A stretch of 64,000 nucleotides of DNA. Origin: Ifrita kowaldi. Its lineage: Eukaryota > Chordata > Aves > Passeriformes > Cinclosomatidae. The translations under genes were made by a program, and so were the position numbers. Positions 35,266 to 46,302 of this stretch are shown piece by piece; the stretch's first letter is position 1; each line of letters opens with the position of its first letter. The notes under the pieces were generated by a model that saw nothing but the letters and a program-made list of their open reading frames with translations, was not told the origin of the DNA and did not search any database. Location of the stretch: the NCBI GenBank assembly GCA_013398055.1, contig VZRS01004060.1, positions 62,001 through 126,000 of the forward strand, given 5' to 3'.

Positions 35266-35359
35266 ATGTAATCAGCTCCCTTGCAGGGCTGGTGGAGCAC
35301 GTATCCAGCTGTCTCCACTGCTTGTTTCAGTCTGGTGCTAATGAAGAAAGGTTTCAAAG
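35266..35359 (+). other. candidate exon E, possible alternative exon
   Basis: Acceptor TTGCTCCCCCATCAG, donor TTTCAAAG|GTACCTG. Only one frame is open, phase 1 to phase 2, with residues VISSLAGLVEHVSSCLHCLF then SGANEERFQR. Its phases would let it replace exons B plus C between A and D. This could be coincidence. Confidence 0.18.
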
Positions 35360-36176
35360 GTACCTGACCAAACTTTGGCGGATAATTATACTCATAACTT
35401 CTGTTCTGCTAATTTTAGTCTAGGAGATCTAGTAGGATTAGTAACTTCTGGTAACGAGGTGGCAATAAAAACCTGGGAGATGTCAGCGACTCTTTACAGC
35501 TGTTTGCTGAACTGATGTGATGGGAGTCCTCGACGTATGAATCTAAATCCCTGTGTGGACTGGAATGGCTATAATTCAATTTGGCCTAATTTACTTTGAA
35601 AGTTAATTCAGTTAAATTGGATTAAGCCTCTTTAATTTTGAACAAGGGTGTCCACGTTTGAGTTTAAAGTAGTTTAATTAATCCACTTAAAAAAGCTAAT
35701 TCAGATTAATTTTGGTGAGCATTGTTATGTGTATAGGCCTGTAGGTTCAGTTAAGTAACATCAATTAAGGTGTTTGCTTTCAAGAAATACATTCCTCCTC
35801 AGCAAAGGTGGGTGAACACAGCTTGGATAAGTTGTGAGATGACGCAGAAATGGAAAGGTAATGGTGGCGGAGTAAAAATTCTCCCCGAGAGGAGTCCAGA
35901 CCACACTGCTTAGTTTGGACTTGCTGGCTGGGAGTAGAAAGATGGAAAAGCTAATTCAATGCAAGAGTCATCATCACCAGTTCTTCTGTAAAAAATAATA
36001 AGAGCTCAGGGAATAAAGTGCTCAAACAGACCTCAGAAATATTCTGCTTTCCAGGAATTTTTAGTGACAACACATTTGATCTGTTAAGTCATCTCAGGAA
36101 TTTAAAACCACCCTTGACTACAGCATAGTTCCCTAAGTGAGTGTACAAATAAGTATGGCCTATAAACACCCCCTTT

Positions 36177-36345
36177 CTGGGACTCATGGAACGGTTTGGG
36201 TTGAAAAGGATCTTCAAGATGACCTCGTTCCAACCTCCTGCCATGGGCAGGGACACCTTCCACTAGACCAGGTTGCTCCAAGCCCCATCCAGCCTGGCTT
36301 TGGACACTTCCAGGGATAGGGCACCCACACCTTCTCTGGTCTTCC
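36177..36345 (-). repeat. CR1 3' fragment, antisense
   Basis: GGACTCATGGAACGGTTTGG, GTTCCAACCTCCTGCCATGG, GCAGGGACACCTTCCACTAG, ACCAGGTTGCTCCAAGCCCC and GGACACTTCCAGGGATAGGG. It fades after the TTCTCTGGTC block. Confidence 0.9.
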
Positions 36346-37964
36346 TCAGACCTGCCCAGTATTGCCTGTTTTATGGAATAGTCTTTAACACCATCTTGAT
36401 ATAACTGTCCCAGGTGGAGGAGTGCCTCTCTGGGCTGTTACATTATCAATGTCCTTACACCTGAAACTCAACAGTGTGGCTGTGGATTAGCAAGAAAAAT
36501 TGCTGCTCTTCTCCATCACTTGCCCTCCTTCCTCATCACCTTTCTCAGTGGAACTGTGACCACACGTCCCTGTGGGGAGAGAAAGGCACACGCACAAGAT
36601 GGTTTCCATTGAGTATTTTAAAGGTCCCTTTAGGCTTCACAGGTAGAGGTTTTTTACATTTCCTTCCCTCTGGGTGTGTGAACACTGGGCCAAACTCGAA
36701 AGTGTGATGTGGGAAACTGGAACAGGAGATAAGTCAGTCAGTGAATGGAAAATGGTGTAAAGGATTGCGACGCAGCAGAATTTAGTGTTAACGTCAGCAG
36801 GGAAGGGTCTGGAGTCAATGCCACCAGTCTGAGAGACAGTAACACCTTTTCCCAGCTCACTCAGCGTGTGATCTCCTTGAGGCTGCCTTTCACCTACTGA
36901 ACACGCTCACAAATGAGTAACTTAACCACCGAATGCATCATCTCCTGTCTCGTCCTTTCTTTCTGTGCCTCTGTACGTGTAACCTGCTTACAGACATCTG
37001 CACACTCACATGCACATTGACTTTAAGCAAAATTGCATTTCTTCATCTTTTCCCTCTCTAACAGTCAAACCCTGGTGATCCTGTGAATGTAAATCAGCTG
37101 CATTTCTGGTTTAGCTGTAATCTCTGCTGTATAGCTGAGGTCTGTTTGATGTTCTTTAAGTGGTGGAATTGAAAGAACATTTCACTGCTAACTGGAAGAG
37201 CTACTAGTTTATTAAATCCTTGATTTGAAATCTTGCTGTCAAAGAAAACATAGTCAGCTGATGCTGTGGAAGGATTGCATTGTCAATTCTTGCTGAGCCT
37301 TAAAGCTGGCATCAAGCATAAAGTAAAGTGACATTAAATGAACTGACAATCTGAGGTTTTGAGTGTAAACCTCCAGGAAATAATAACTTGGCTTTTCAAT
37401 GTACAAAAAGAGAGTTTATGGTTAAAAATAAAATAAAGGAAAATAATAATAAAAAAGAAATTGTTATAAAGCAAAACCCAGAATACTATTTTAGAGGATC
37501 TTTTCCTTCCCCTTCCCCCTCTTTTCAATTTAATGTTAGCAAAGCAGAGGTGACAGCAAAGATTTATGAGAAACATTTTTAAAGGTGGGTTCACCATGTG
37601 TGTAAAGCAGACAGTGTCTGAAGGGCCTGTAGCATTTGCACTTTATAGAAAATGACAAAAAGTGACTATTGCAGAAACAACCAGCATGGCAGAGGTGGAA
37701 ATTGATCGCACTGAGGGAAATCTGTAAGAGTGGTGTGTGATAGGCAGCTACTAGGCTTTAATGTCCAGCTCTGAAAAGTTCAGAGGTGAATTAGCAACTT
37801 GAATGATTTTATTGTGGGTTGAATTTAGTGAGTGTGAACTGGAACAGGTCATTTTGTGAGTTAGATGCAGGCTGGGGAAAAAGATGAGAAAATGCCACTG
37901 TGGAACAGAAACCAAATGGAATTCTTGCCACTAAACAAACTGCGTGATTGTCACAAGGATCCAG
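36346..37964. other. unique non-coding sequence
   Basis: No repeat family was recognised. A-rich patch at 37420-37470. Frames are short and mirrored. Confidence 0.45.
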
Positions 37965-38345
37965 ACCAGGATTGTTCAGCCTGGAGAAGAGGTTTTGGGG
38001 AGACCTCATTTTGGCCTTCCAGTAAGGATGAGGGGCTCATAAGAGAGAGGGACAGTGACTTTTCACACAGGCAGATAGTTACAGAACAAGGGGTTACCAT
38101 TTCAAACTATAAGGGATTTAAATTGCATGTTAGGAAGAAATTTTTCCTTGTGAGGATGGTGAGGCCCTGGCACAGGTTACCCAGAGAAGCTGTGGCTGCC
38201 CCATCCCTGGAAGTGTTCAAGGCCAGGCTGGATGGGGCTTGGAGCAACCTGGGCTAGTGGAAGGTGATTCTGCCTACTACAAGGGTGGAACAAGATGATC
38301 TTTAAGGCTTTTTCCAACCCCAAACAATCTGCCATTCTCTGATTC
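37965..38345 (+). repeat. CR1 3' end, sense, about 380 bp
   Basis: AGGATTGTTCAGCCTGGAGA, AGACCTCATTTTGGCCTTCC, TAGGAAGAAATTTTTCCTTG, GGCACAGGTTACCCAGAGAA, CTGGAAGTGTTCAAGGCCAG and GATGATCTTTAAGGCTTTTT. The tail is CTGCCATTCTCTGATTCTTC. Its ORF2 C-terminus is readable (motif VRKKFFLVRMVRPWHRLPRE) but isolated from any intact ORF. Confidence 0.95.
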
Positions 38346-38593
38346 TTCTGATTTGTCATTCCAGGGTCTACATGGGATGTCATGAAGTTAAGTCTGGGCA
38401 TAAGGAAGGGGTGGGAGGGAAAGTGTTTTAAGGGTTTTTTTAGTTCGACTGTGTAATCCATTGGCAGTAAATTAAATTAATCTTTCTCAATTTGAGCCTG
38501 TTTCATCTGTGAAGGTGACTGGTGAGAGTTCTTCCTGTTTTTATCCTGATCCACATGCTTTTCTATCATATTTTTCCTTCTGTTCTGTGTATG

Positions 38594-38712
38594 AAATCAC
38601 AGAATCCAAATTAGTTTGGGTTAGAAGGGACCTTAAAGCTCATCTCGTTCCAACTGCCTGCCATGGGCAGGGACACCTTCCACTATCCCAGGTTGCTCAG
38701 GAGCCATCCAAG
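38594..38712 (-). repeat. CR1 3'-terminal fragment, antisense
   Basis: AAATCACAGAATCCAAATTA, TTTGGGTTAGAAGGGACCTT, GCCATGGGCAGGGACACCTT and CACTATCCCAGGTTGCTCAG. It is truncated after GAGCCATCC. Confidence 0.9.
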
Positions 38713-39363
38713 GTAAACATACTGCATTATGGATGTGCTACTTATTTAATAAATTATTCTTGTGCATCTCATCTTCTTTTTTTCTCCTCTTTTCTCATGT
38801 TCAATTAAGTTCTACTTTTGTAAAGTGGAGGGAAGGCATTTGCTATTTCAATAAAAGCTTTCCAGATGGAATGCCAAAGAATATTCCATAGGAGCTAGAT
38901 GCTGTTATTATTGTGAACAAGATGTAAGTCTGACTTTTCTTTTTTTGCAATAGCTTTGCCTAAATATGATTTCAAGTCCTTTTCAATTTAAGGTCAAATT
39001 GTCAGGAAATATAAAAAAGGTGCCAGTTACCTCCTCCAGAAAACACATCTCCTGCCTACTAGCATTTTAACTTATAATGAAGGTCCTTTCCTTCTTGAAA
39101 ATGTCCTTCAAGATTGTCAAGTTCTTTTAGAACAAAGAAACACATGCCTGAAATAGGCTGTGGTGTTTCAAAGGCAGCAGGACAGGCTGTGTGTAGGCAT
39201 TCAGAGCACTCAACTCTGTTTCAGCTTTGTAAAATTCACTTTTCATACGTTTTTTGTCAAGAACTAACTCTTTCTTTGCTATATTCTAAGATAAAAGAAT
39301 GGCTGCTCATGGATATAGGAAGAGCCTGTCTGAGAGCTGTACCACTGCAACCAGGAGAGAAGG
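38713..39363. other. unique spacer
   Basis: AT-rich, with nothing recognisable. The frame at 39114-39431 runs into CR1. Confidence 0.45.
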
Positions 39364-39512
39364 AAATGGATGTCCCACTGATGGAAGTGTTCAAGGCCAG
39401 GTTGGACAGGGCTTGGAGCAACCTGGGATAGTGGAAGGTGTCCCTGCCCATGACAGGGAGTTGGAATGAAATGACCTTGGAGGCCCCTTACAACTGACAC
39501 GATTTTACAATT
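39364..39512 (+). repeat. CR1 3'-terminal 150 bp, sense half of an inverted pair
   Basis: GATGGAAGTGTTCAAGGCCA, GGTTGGACAGGGCTTGGAGC, GATAGTGGAAGGTGTCCCTG and GGAATGAAATGACCTTGGAG, with a degraded tail (ACACGATTTTACAATT). It covers exactly the part of CR1 missing from the antisense segment that follows directly. Confidence 0.9.
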
Positions 39513-39611
39513 GGGGGATGGGGCAGTCACAGCCACTCTGAGCAACCTGTGCCACCTCCTCACCACCTTCACAGTCAGGGATTTCTTCCCAATATATCCC
39601 ATCTAACCCCA
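39513..39611 (-). repeat. CR1 internal segment, antisense half of an inverted pair
   Basis: GGGGATGGGGCAGTCACAGC, CTGAGCAACCTGTGCCACCT, CTCACCACCTTCACAGTCAG and GATTTCTTCCCAATATATCC. It represents the CR1 region just upstream of the 150 bp at 39364-39512, in opposite orientation. Confidence 0.9.
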
Positions 39612-40066
39612 TGCGGAACTTCTGTGAGGAAAAGTAGGAGAAAAAGAGTCTCTGTTTCTATGATGGGACTTGTCAGGTTGATGAAACGGACATGACGTGG
39701 ATCTTCTAGACCTGATAACTTCCTTCTATTTCTGTACTCCTATAAAGTGCTGGAATTAAGTTGGCGAATCAGAGATTTGGGATTTCCTGCACTTCTCTTT
39801 CTAATGAAGCGTAAAATGCTCTCAGGACTGAGAATCAGAGGTCCCGTTTGGCTTTGGAACACCCCACAGAGAGTTACCCAAGAGGAGAGTTAACTTGTTA
39901 AAGGTCTTGTCAGTGGCCTGTGGCAAAGCCATAAATTGCATGGTGATCCCTCCTGTCCCAGTCAGACTATAATCCTTGTTTGAACACGTTATGTCTAAGT
40001 TTAACCAGCCTTGAGTTACTAAAGACACCCAACTTAGTCTCATTTGAATTTTTGTTTGTCATGCAG

Positions 40067-40146
40067 GTCGAAGACTGCACGTTATTGTTTGACCATCTCA
40101 ATGAGAACATTCGAGCCAAGAAGTCCAATGGGAACTTGAGTAGCCT
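40067..40146 (+). other. candidate exon C of an unnamed gene
   Basis: Strong acceptor (TTTTTGTTTGTCATGCAG) and 80 nt open only in phase 0. The residues are VEDCTLLFDHLNENIRAKK then SNGNLSS, ending phase 2 before a weak donor (AGCCT|GTATAA). The text is the most protein-like in the window. It follows exon B in phase and precedes exon D in phase. The function is not recognised. Confidence 0.25.
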
Positions 40147-40584
40147 GTATAACTGGATTTTGAGTTGTACATTGTCTTGTCCGGATGTATCAGAAGTGTT
40201 TATGTGAAAATAAGTCAGAATAGACTGACCAGGTAGTTTTGTGGGGACATAAACCTTTTCTCAAAATGGACTCTATATTTGAATCTTACTTTAGATGAAA
40301 ATATAGATACTATTTTTCAATATAAATTGCTCATTTTACTCCTCATAACTATTCTGTCCCTGAGCTGTAAGTACCTGAGCTCTCAAGCATCTTAAATACA
40401 CTTTTATTTTGCATTAGCTCCAGATTTAGATTAAACGACATGAAGGGGAAAAGAGGTGATTTCTGGCAAGATAAGTGGAATTAGGCCAGTTTACATTAGA
40501 CGAGGACCTTTTATCTCTGCCTTAATTGCTCTTTTCTCCCTGGTTATATATAGAAACTTTCCATCAAGGCAGTTATCAGTTTTA

Positions 40585-40611
40585 AAGAAAGAAAGGGAAG
40601 GGAAGGGAAGG
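40585..40611 (+). repeat. (GGGAA)n tract ending at an N
   Basis: AAGAAAGGGAAGGGAAGGGAAGG directly precedes the undetermined base at 40612. Confidence 0.85.
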
Positions 40612-40612
40612 N
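40612..40612. other. single N, likely contig join or gap
   Basis: An undetermined base directly after a short simple repeat. Because the only other N (43900) marks a duplicated contig end, this one may also be a collapsed gap rather than a simple ambiguous call. Confidence 0.7.
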
Positions 40613-41307
40613 GTGTCTGAACTCCTGTCTTGTTTGAGTCTTTAAGTAAAAGATAAAAGAAAGCAGTAGTTAGGGTGTGTTTCTGAGAGTGAGCTTGTAG
40701 GGAGGAAAGCTACATTTAACATATTGCTCTTATTTAATTCAGCCAACTTTCCCACCCTGACTTCAAAACGAGCAGGCTTGATGGATGGAGAAGGGGAGTA
40801 ATTTATTGTGAACCTACTGCTCTGAAACAGGAGCACTGATAAACTTGGCAGTTGTTCTGAAAGGAATTGTGATTAATACTTTGGGCTAGAGGATAAAGCA
40901 ATGGATAATTTCACAGAAATTCAACAGCTGAAGGAAAATTGCAGTTAGTCAGAGGCAAACACTCTCATTAGTATTTCTATTTGTATAACAGAATGTGCAC
41001 CAGTGAATTGAAACCTAAAGGCATACACACAATAGAAAAGCAAGCATTATTTATGAAGCTGATTTATATATACATATATATTCTACCCTTCTCTAGTGTT
41101 AAGATTCTTCAAAATATTGCACTTTCTCCCCGAAATTCTGCGATAGCTAGCAGTCATTTTTCTGTAGTAACAGAAGAGCTTTTGTTTTGGTTTATATGGT
41201 TTAATCTGTAGTATGTATTTACATCTGTCCTCTTCCCTACTTCAGGTACATTTCTCAGTTTACAGCATTCCTGGTTTCTAAATGGACAAGCATTTTTGAA
41301 ATGATTA

Positions 41308-41420
41308 TTCATAGAATCAAGGAATGGTTTGGGTGGGAAAGGACCTCAAATCTCATCTTGTGCTTATCCTCCTGCCACAGGCAGGAACACCTTCCACTAG
41401 ACCAGGTTGCTCGGGAGCCC
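41308..41420 (-). repeat. CR1 3' fragment, antisense
   Basis: ATTCATAGAATCAAGGAATG, GTTTGGGTGGGAAAGGACCT, CCTGCCACAGGCAGGAACAC and GACCAGGTTGCTCGGGAGCC. The start of the large duplication (41368) lies inside this copy. Confidence 0.92.
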
Positions 41421-42407
41421 CTAATCACCTTGGCCATCTCTCTTGCCAATAGGGAAAGATAGCAGAGGAAGGTTTATCTCAAGTGAAACATCTAAAATAC
41501 CATCAGAATTGGAAATGTCTGGTGAAGAAAGGTCGCAGCTGAGACTCCTGACAGCCTCGTATCTCAAAGGAAGAAGGACTGTAATACCAGTTTTGAGCCA
41601 GACTCAGGTGTTCCTTTGAAGAACAGAGCTCTCTCTGCATGGAACATCCCTCAGCCTTTTGGAAATGGATCTTTCAGCGGAGACACACTAAAGAAATATT
41701 TGACTGAGCAATGAGCAAATAAGACTTTAGCTGTATTTTCACCACACAAATTCGTGCTTTGCATATGGTCTTTCCTTTCTTCAGAAAACAGATGGAAAAA
41801 GATATGATGTTAAAAAAAAATGAGTTTATGCCCAAACATAGCATCTACAGATGTTAAGTGCATGTCTTTACATGTACATATCATAGATCTTACTTAAGGC
41901 AAATTTTAAAATCTTTATTTAAAGAAAGAAAAAACAGTTTTCTAACATTAACCATGTTTGCCATTAGCCTCTGCATTCATTTATTAGGATGCTTAAAACA
42001 GAGAATTATTAGATGTATTTACAATTTATTCAAGAGTAAGAATATAACTTGTTCATAAATTTTACAAATTTATTTATTTATAGTTACTATGTTTTCAATG
42101 CAGTCAGTAGGAGCTGCAAAATCAAATTCATCCAAGAACTGTTGCTGGTTGCTAACTGCCAGTACAGGCTTAAAAGTCTGTACCTCAAAGTTTGCAATTT
42201 AACCATAATCAAGACAAAACTCTGTAGTTACCTTTCCCAAGATGTTTGAAATTTAATGGGAAATGAAAAATTATTTTTTTCTAAACGCTGTGGGGAAAAT
42301 AAAATCAAGCAATTTAAGTATTGATGAGAATTTGCCTGACTCCGTGAGCGCAGTCAGCTCTAATATCACATCAGAATTATTTAGCAAAATATTAAGGTGC
42401 ATTACAC
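41421..42407. other. unique AT-rich sequence (copy 1)
   Basis: Not a recognised repeat. The 66-codon frames at 41858-42058 and 42049-42249 have counterparts in copy 2 only because of the duplication. Confidence 0.5.
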
Positions 42408-42742
42408 ATCACAGAGTCATAGAACGGCCTGGGTTGAAATAGAACATTAAAGATCACCCAGTTCCAACCTCTGGTATGGGCAGGGACACCTTCCACTATC
42501 CCACGGCGCTCCAAGCCCTGTCCAACTTGGCCTTGAACACTTCCAGGGATGGGGCAGCCACAGCTTTTCTGGGCAACCTGTGCCAGGGCCTCCCCACCCT
42601 CACAGGGAAGGATTTCTTCCTAATAGCCAATCTAAACCTACTTCCTGTCAGTCTGAAGCCATTCCCCCTTTCCTTGTCACTCCGTGTCTGTGCTGAAAGT
42701 CCCTCTCCATATTTCTTGTAGGCTCCTTTCATGTACTGAAAG
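42408..42742 (-). repeat. CR1 3' end, antisense (copy 1)
   Basis: CATCACAGAGTCATAGAACG, GTATGGGCAGGGACACCTTC, CCAACTTGGCCTTGAACACT, GGGCAACCTGTGCCAGGGCC and ATTCCCCCTTTCCTTGTCAC. On the - strand it reads FRLAIRKKSFPVRVGRPWHR, the ORF2 C-terminus. Confidence 0.95.
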
Positions 42743-43647
42743 GTAGATATGGTGTAGCAATATCTTCCGTGATATTTTTATGAAATACAAGAGGAAAGAA
42801 AGGTGGGATTTCACTTGCAGATTAAGCCACTTCAGCAGGTATTCGATTGCTCCATTATGTTTCCTACATGTAGGTTCAATTGCTATCTGAGATGCCCTAA
42901 GGTGCACCACTGTCTCCCAAATGGGTAAAAAAGCCTTTCTGTCCCAGGTTCTTTGCCATGACAGCAGTGTGGAAGCTGTGGGTGCCTTATGGTATTTTAA
43001 ACTCTAAGCACCAAAGTTTAGGCAGCAGAATCAAGTTACTCAGTTCATCATGAGTTACACTGCAGCAGATCTCAGCTGGGTACCACTCCGTGGGGTAGAG
43101 CTCCATACACTTGTTCAGCTTCTCGCAAGTGGGTTGGGACAGATGTACTGTTTCATAGGTCTGGTCAAAAGTTCAAGACTCACAAGATATGGGAGATCCA
43201 AAAGATTTATCTGTCAGGTCTTCAGCTCCCAGAATTCCCAGAACAGGCAAAGGAGAATGGAAATAGAGTTTCTTCAGACTTATGCTCCGGATTTTATGAA
43301 AGCCTGTAAAATCTGAGATGTTTTAAACCTGAACTCAATGAAGTGTCATTTTTGAAATATTGGGGTTTTTTGAGAGTATTTCAACTGCTTGTTATTAATT
43401 ATCCATTTAAAAATTACTTTGTTTGACCAGTTCAGAGTCTGCTTTGGGGGATCAGCAGTCTGCTGACTTGTGCTCTGTGTTGGGCCATGGCAGAAGTTCC
43501 AAGGGAAGGTGGAAAAGCCTGGTGATGGTTATAGAAATGTTATAGCACAACCTCTCTCTGCTTTTAATAAACCAATTTTGAAGACAAACTTAACATCACG
43601 CGTTTCCAAAAAACACGGGACAACAGGGTAGACTTGATTCTGTCTTT

Positions 43648-43769
43648 ATAGAATCATAAAATCATGGCATGGTTTGGGAAGGGACCTTAAACACAATATA
43701 GCTCCAACCCTCTGCCACAGGCAGGGATATCTTCCATTAGACCAGGTTACTCAAAGCCCCATCCATTTA
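43648..43769 (-). repeat. CR1 3' fragment, antisense (copy 1)
   Basis: TATAGAATCATAAAATCATG, GTTTGGGAAGGGACCTTAAA, CTCTGCCACAGGCAGGGATA and TAGACCAGGTTACTCAAAGC. Confidence 0.92.
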
Positions 43770-43899
43770 TATTTTTAAAATCATTGTTTTGTCAATATTT
43801 TTAGTTTGTTCAAGAAGGATAATGAGCTCTGAAGGTTATAGACAGGTACTTGTATGAAAATCAGATGGTCTTAGAGTTCACTTTGAAATATGCAAACAA

Positions 43900-43900
43900 N
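43900..43900. other. single N at the duplication junction
   Basis: The only base between the two duplicate copies. A gap placeholder at an unmerged contig overlap is the simplest reading. Confidence 0.85.
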
Positions 43901-43953
43901 CCTCCTGCCACAGGCAGGAACACCTTCCACTAGACCAGGTTGCTCGGGAGCCC
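43901..43953 (-). repeat. CR1 partial, antisense (copy 2)
   Basis: Equivalent of 41368-41420, cut by the N. Confidence 0.9.
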
Positions 43954-44940
43954 CTAATCACCTTGGCCATCTCTCTTGCCAATAGGGAAAGATAGCAGAG
44001 GAAGGTTTATCTCAAGTGAAACATCTAAAATACCATCAGAATTGGAAATGTCTGGTGAAGAAAGGTCGCAGCTGAGACTCCTGACAGCCTCGTATCTCAA
44101 AGGAAGAAGGACTGTAATACCAGTTTTGAGCCAGACTCAGGTGTTCCTTTGAAGAACAGAGCTCTCTCTGCATGGAACATCCCTCAGCCTTTTGGAAATG
44201 GATCTTTCAGCGGAGACACACTAAAGAAATATTTGACTGAGCAATGAGCAAATAAGACTTTAGCTGTATTTTCACCACACAAATTCGTGCTTTGCATATG
44301 GTCTTTCCTTTCTTCAGAAAACAGATGGAAAAAGATATGATGTTAAAAAAAAATGAGTTTATGCCCAAACATAGCATCTACAGATGCTAAGTGCATGTCT
44401 TTACATGTACATATCATAGATCTTACTTAAGGCAAATTTTAAAATCTTTATTTAAAGAAAGAAAAAACAGTTTTCTAACATTAACCATGTTTGCCATTAG
44501 CCTCTGCATTCATTTATTAGGATGCTTAAAACAGAGAATTATTAGATGTATTTACAATTTATTCAAGAGTAAGAATATAACTTGTTCATAAATTTTACAA
44601 ATTTATTTATTTATAGTTACTATGTTTTCAATGCAGTCAGTAGGAGCTGCAAAATCAAATTCATCCAAGAACTGTTGCTGGTTGCTAACTGCCAGTACAG
44701 GCTTAAAAGTCTGTACCTCAAAGTTTGCAATTTAACCATAATCAAGACAAAACTCTGTAGTTACCTTTCCCAAGATGTTTGAAATTTAATGGGAAATGAA
44801 AAATTATTTTTTTCTAAACGCTGTGGGGAAAATAAAATCAAGCAATTTAAGTATTGATGAGAATTTGCCTGACTCTGTGAGCGCAGTCAGCTCTAATATC
44901 ACATCAGAATTATTTAGCAAAACATTAAGGTGCATTACAC

Positions 44941-45275
44941 ATCACAGAGTCAAAGAACGGCCTGGGTTGAAATAGAACATTAAAGATCACCCAGTTCCAA
45001 CCTCTGGTATGGGCAGGGACACCTTCCACTATCCCACGGCGCTCCAAGCCCTGTCCAACTTGGCCTTGAACACTTCCAGGGATGGGGCAGCCACAGCTTC
45101 TCTGGGCAACCTGTGCCAGGGCCTCCCCACCCTCACAGGGAAGGATTTCTTCCTAATAGCCAATCTAAACCTACTTCCTGTCAGTCTGAAGCCATTCCCC
45201 CTTTCCTTGTCACTCCATGTCTGTGCTGAAAGTCCCTCTCCATATTTCTTGTAGGCTCCTTTCATGTACTGAAAG
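44941..45275 (-). repeat. CR1 3' end, antisense (copy 2)
   Basis: Equivalent of 42408-42742, differing at three positions (CAAAGAACGG, CAGCTTCTCT, TCCATGTCTG). Confidence 0.95.
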
Positions 45276-46180
45276 GTAGATATGGTGTAGCAATATCTTC
45301 CGTGATATTTTTATGAAATACAAGAGGAAAGAAAGGTGGGATTTCACTTGCCGATTAAGCCACTTCAGCAGGTATTCGATTGCTCCATTATGTTTCCTAC
45401 ATGTAGGTTCAATTGCTATCTGAGATGCCCTAAGGTGCACCACTGTCTCCCAAATGGGTAAAAAAGCCTTTCTGTCCCAGGTTCTTTGCCATGACAGCAG
45501 TGTGGAAGCTGTGGGTGCCTTATGGTATTTTAAACTCTAAGCACCAAAGTTTAGGCAGCAGAATCAAGTTACTCAGTTCATCATGAGTTACACTGCAGCA
45601 GATCTCAGCTGGATACCACTCCGTGGGGTAGAGCTCCATACACTTGTTCAGCTTCTCGCAAGTGGGTTGGGACAGATGTACTGTTTCATAGGTCTGGTCA
45701 AAAGTTCAAGACTCACAAGATATGGGAGATCCAAAAGATTTATCTGTCAGGTCTTCAGCTCCCAGAATTCCCAGAACAGGCAAAGGAGAATGGAAATAGA
45801 GTTTCTTCAGACTTATGCTCCGGATTTTATGAAAGCCTGTAAAATCTGAGATGTTTTAAACCTGAACTCAATGAAGTGTCATTTTTGAAATATTGGGGTT
45901 TTTTGAGAGTATTTCAACTGCTTGTTATTAATTATCCATTTAAAAATTACTTTGTTTGACCAGTTCAGAGTCTGCTTTGGGGGATCAGCAGTCTGCTGAC
46001 TTGTGCTCTGTGTTGGGCCATGGCAGAAGTTCCAAGGGAAGGTGGAAAAGCCTGGTGATGGTTATAGAAATGTTATAGCACAACCTCTCTCTGCTTTTAA
46101 TAAACCAATTTTGAAGACAAACTTAACATCACGCGTTTCCAAAAAACATGGGACAACAGGGTAGACTTGATTCTGTCTTT

Positions 46181-46302
46181 ATAGAATCATAAAATCATGG
46201 CATGGTTTGGGAAGGGACCTTAAACACAATATAGCTCCAACCCTCTGCCACAGGCAGGGATATCTTCCATTAGACCAGGTTACTCAAAGCCCCATCCATT
46301 TA
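46181..46302 (-). repeat. CR1 3' fragment, antisense (copy 2)
   Basis: Equivalent of 43648-43769, identical by eye. Confidence 0.92.

Larger units (their letters stand above)
34527..36176. other. unique spacer with two exon candidates
   Basis: Holds candidate exons B (34792-34880) and E (35266-35359). The AT-rich text at about 35545-35720, with GTGTGGAC and GTGTCCAC near its ends, may be a decayed DNA transposon. Otherwise it is unique. Confidence 0.35.
39612..41307. other. unique spacer with exon C candidate and a sequence gap
   Basis: Contains the candidate exon C (40067-40146), a (GGGAA)n tract and the single N at 40612. Otherwise AT-rich unique DNA. Confidence 0.4.
41368..43899 (+). repeat. 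2,532-bp direct duplication, copy 1
   Basis: Aligns without a gap to 43901-46432 (constant offset 2,533). I count ten substitutions, at 41854, 42343, 42390, 42420, 42567, 42684, 42819, 43080, 43616 and 43826, seven of them transitions. The copy ends at the base before the N. Contents: a partial CR1, about 1 kb of AT-rich unique DNA, two antisense CR1s and 0.9 kb of unique DNA. Short frames inside it recur in copy 2 and are not genes. Most likely this is one locus assembled twice. Confidence 0.95.

Noticed and set aside
41858..42249. Pairs of identical 66-codon frames here and at 44391-44782, first suspected to be a tandem gene family
   Set aside because: They are identical because the whole 2.5-kb block is duplicated across an N. 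The frames have no coding traits.
42496..42732. CR1-derived minus-strand frame that appears twice (also 45029-45265)
   Set aside because: It is the C-terminal piece of CR1 ORF2, duplicated only because of the assembly duplication. It is not a paralogous gene pair.
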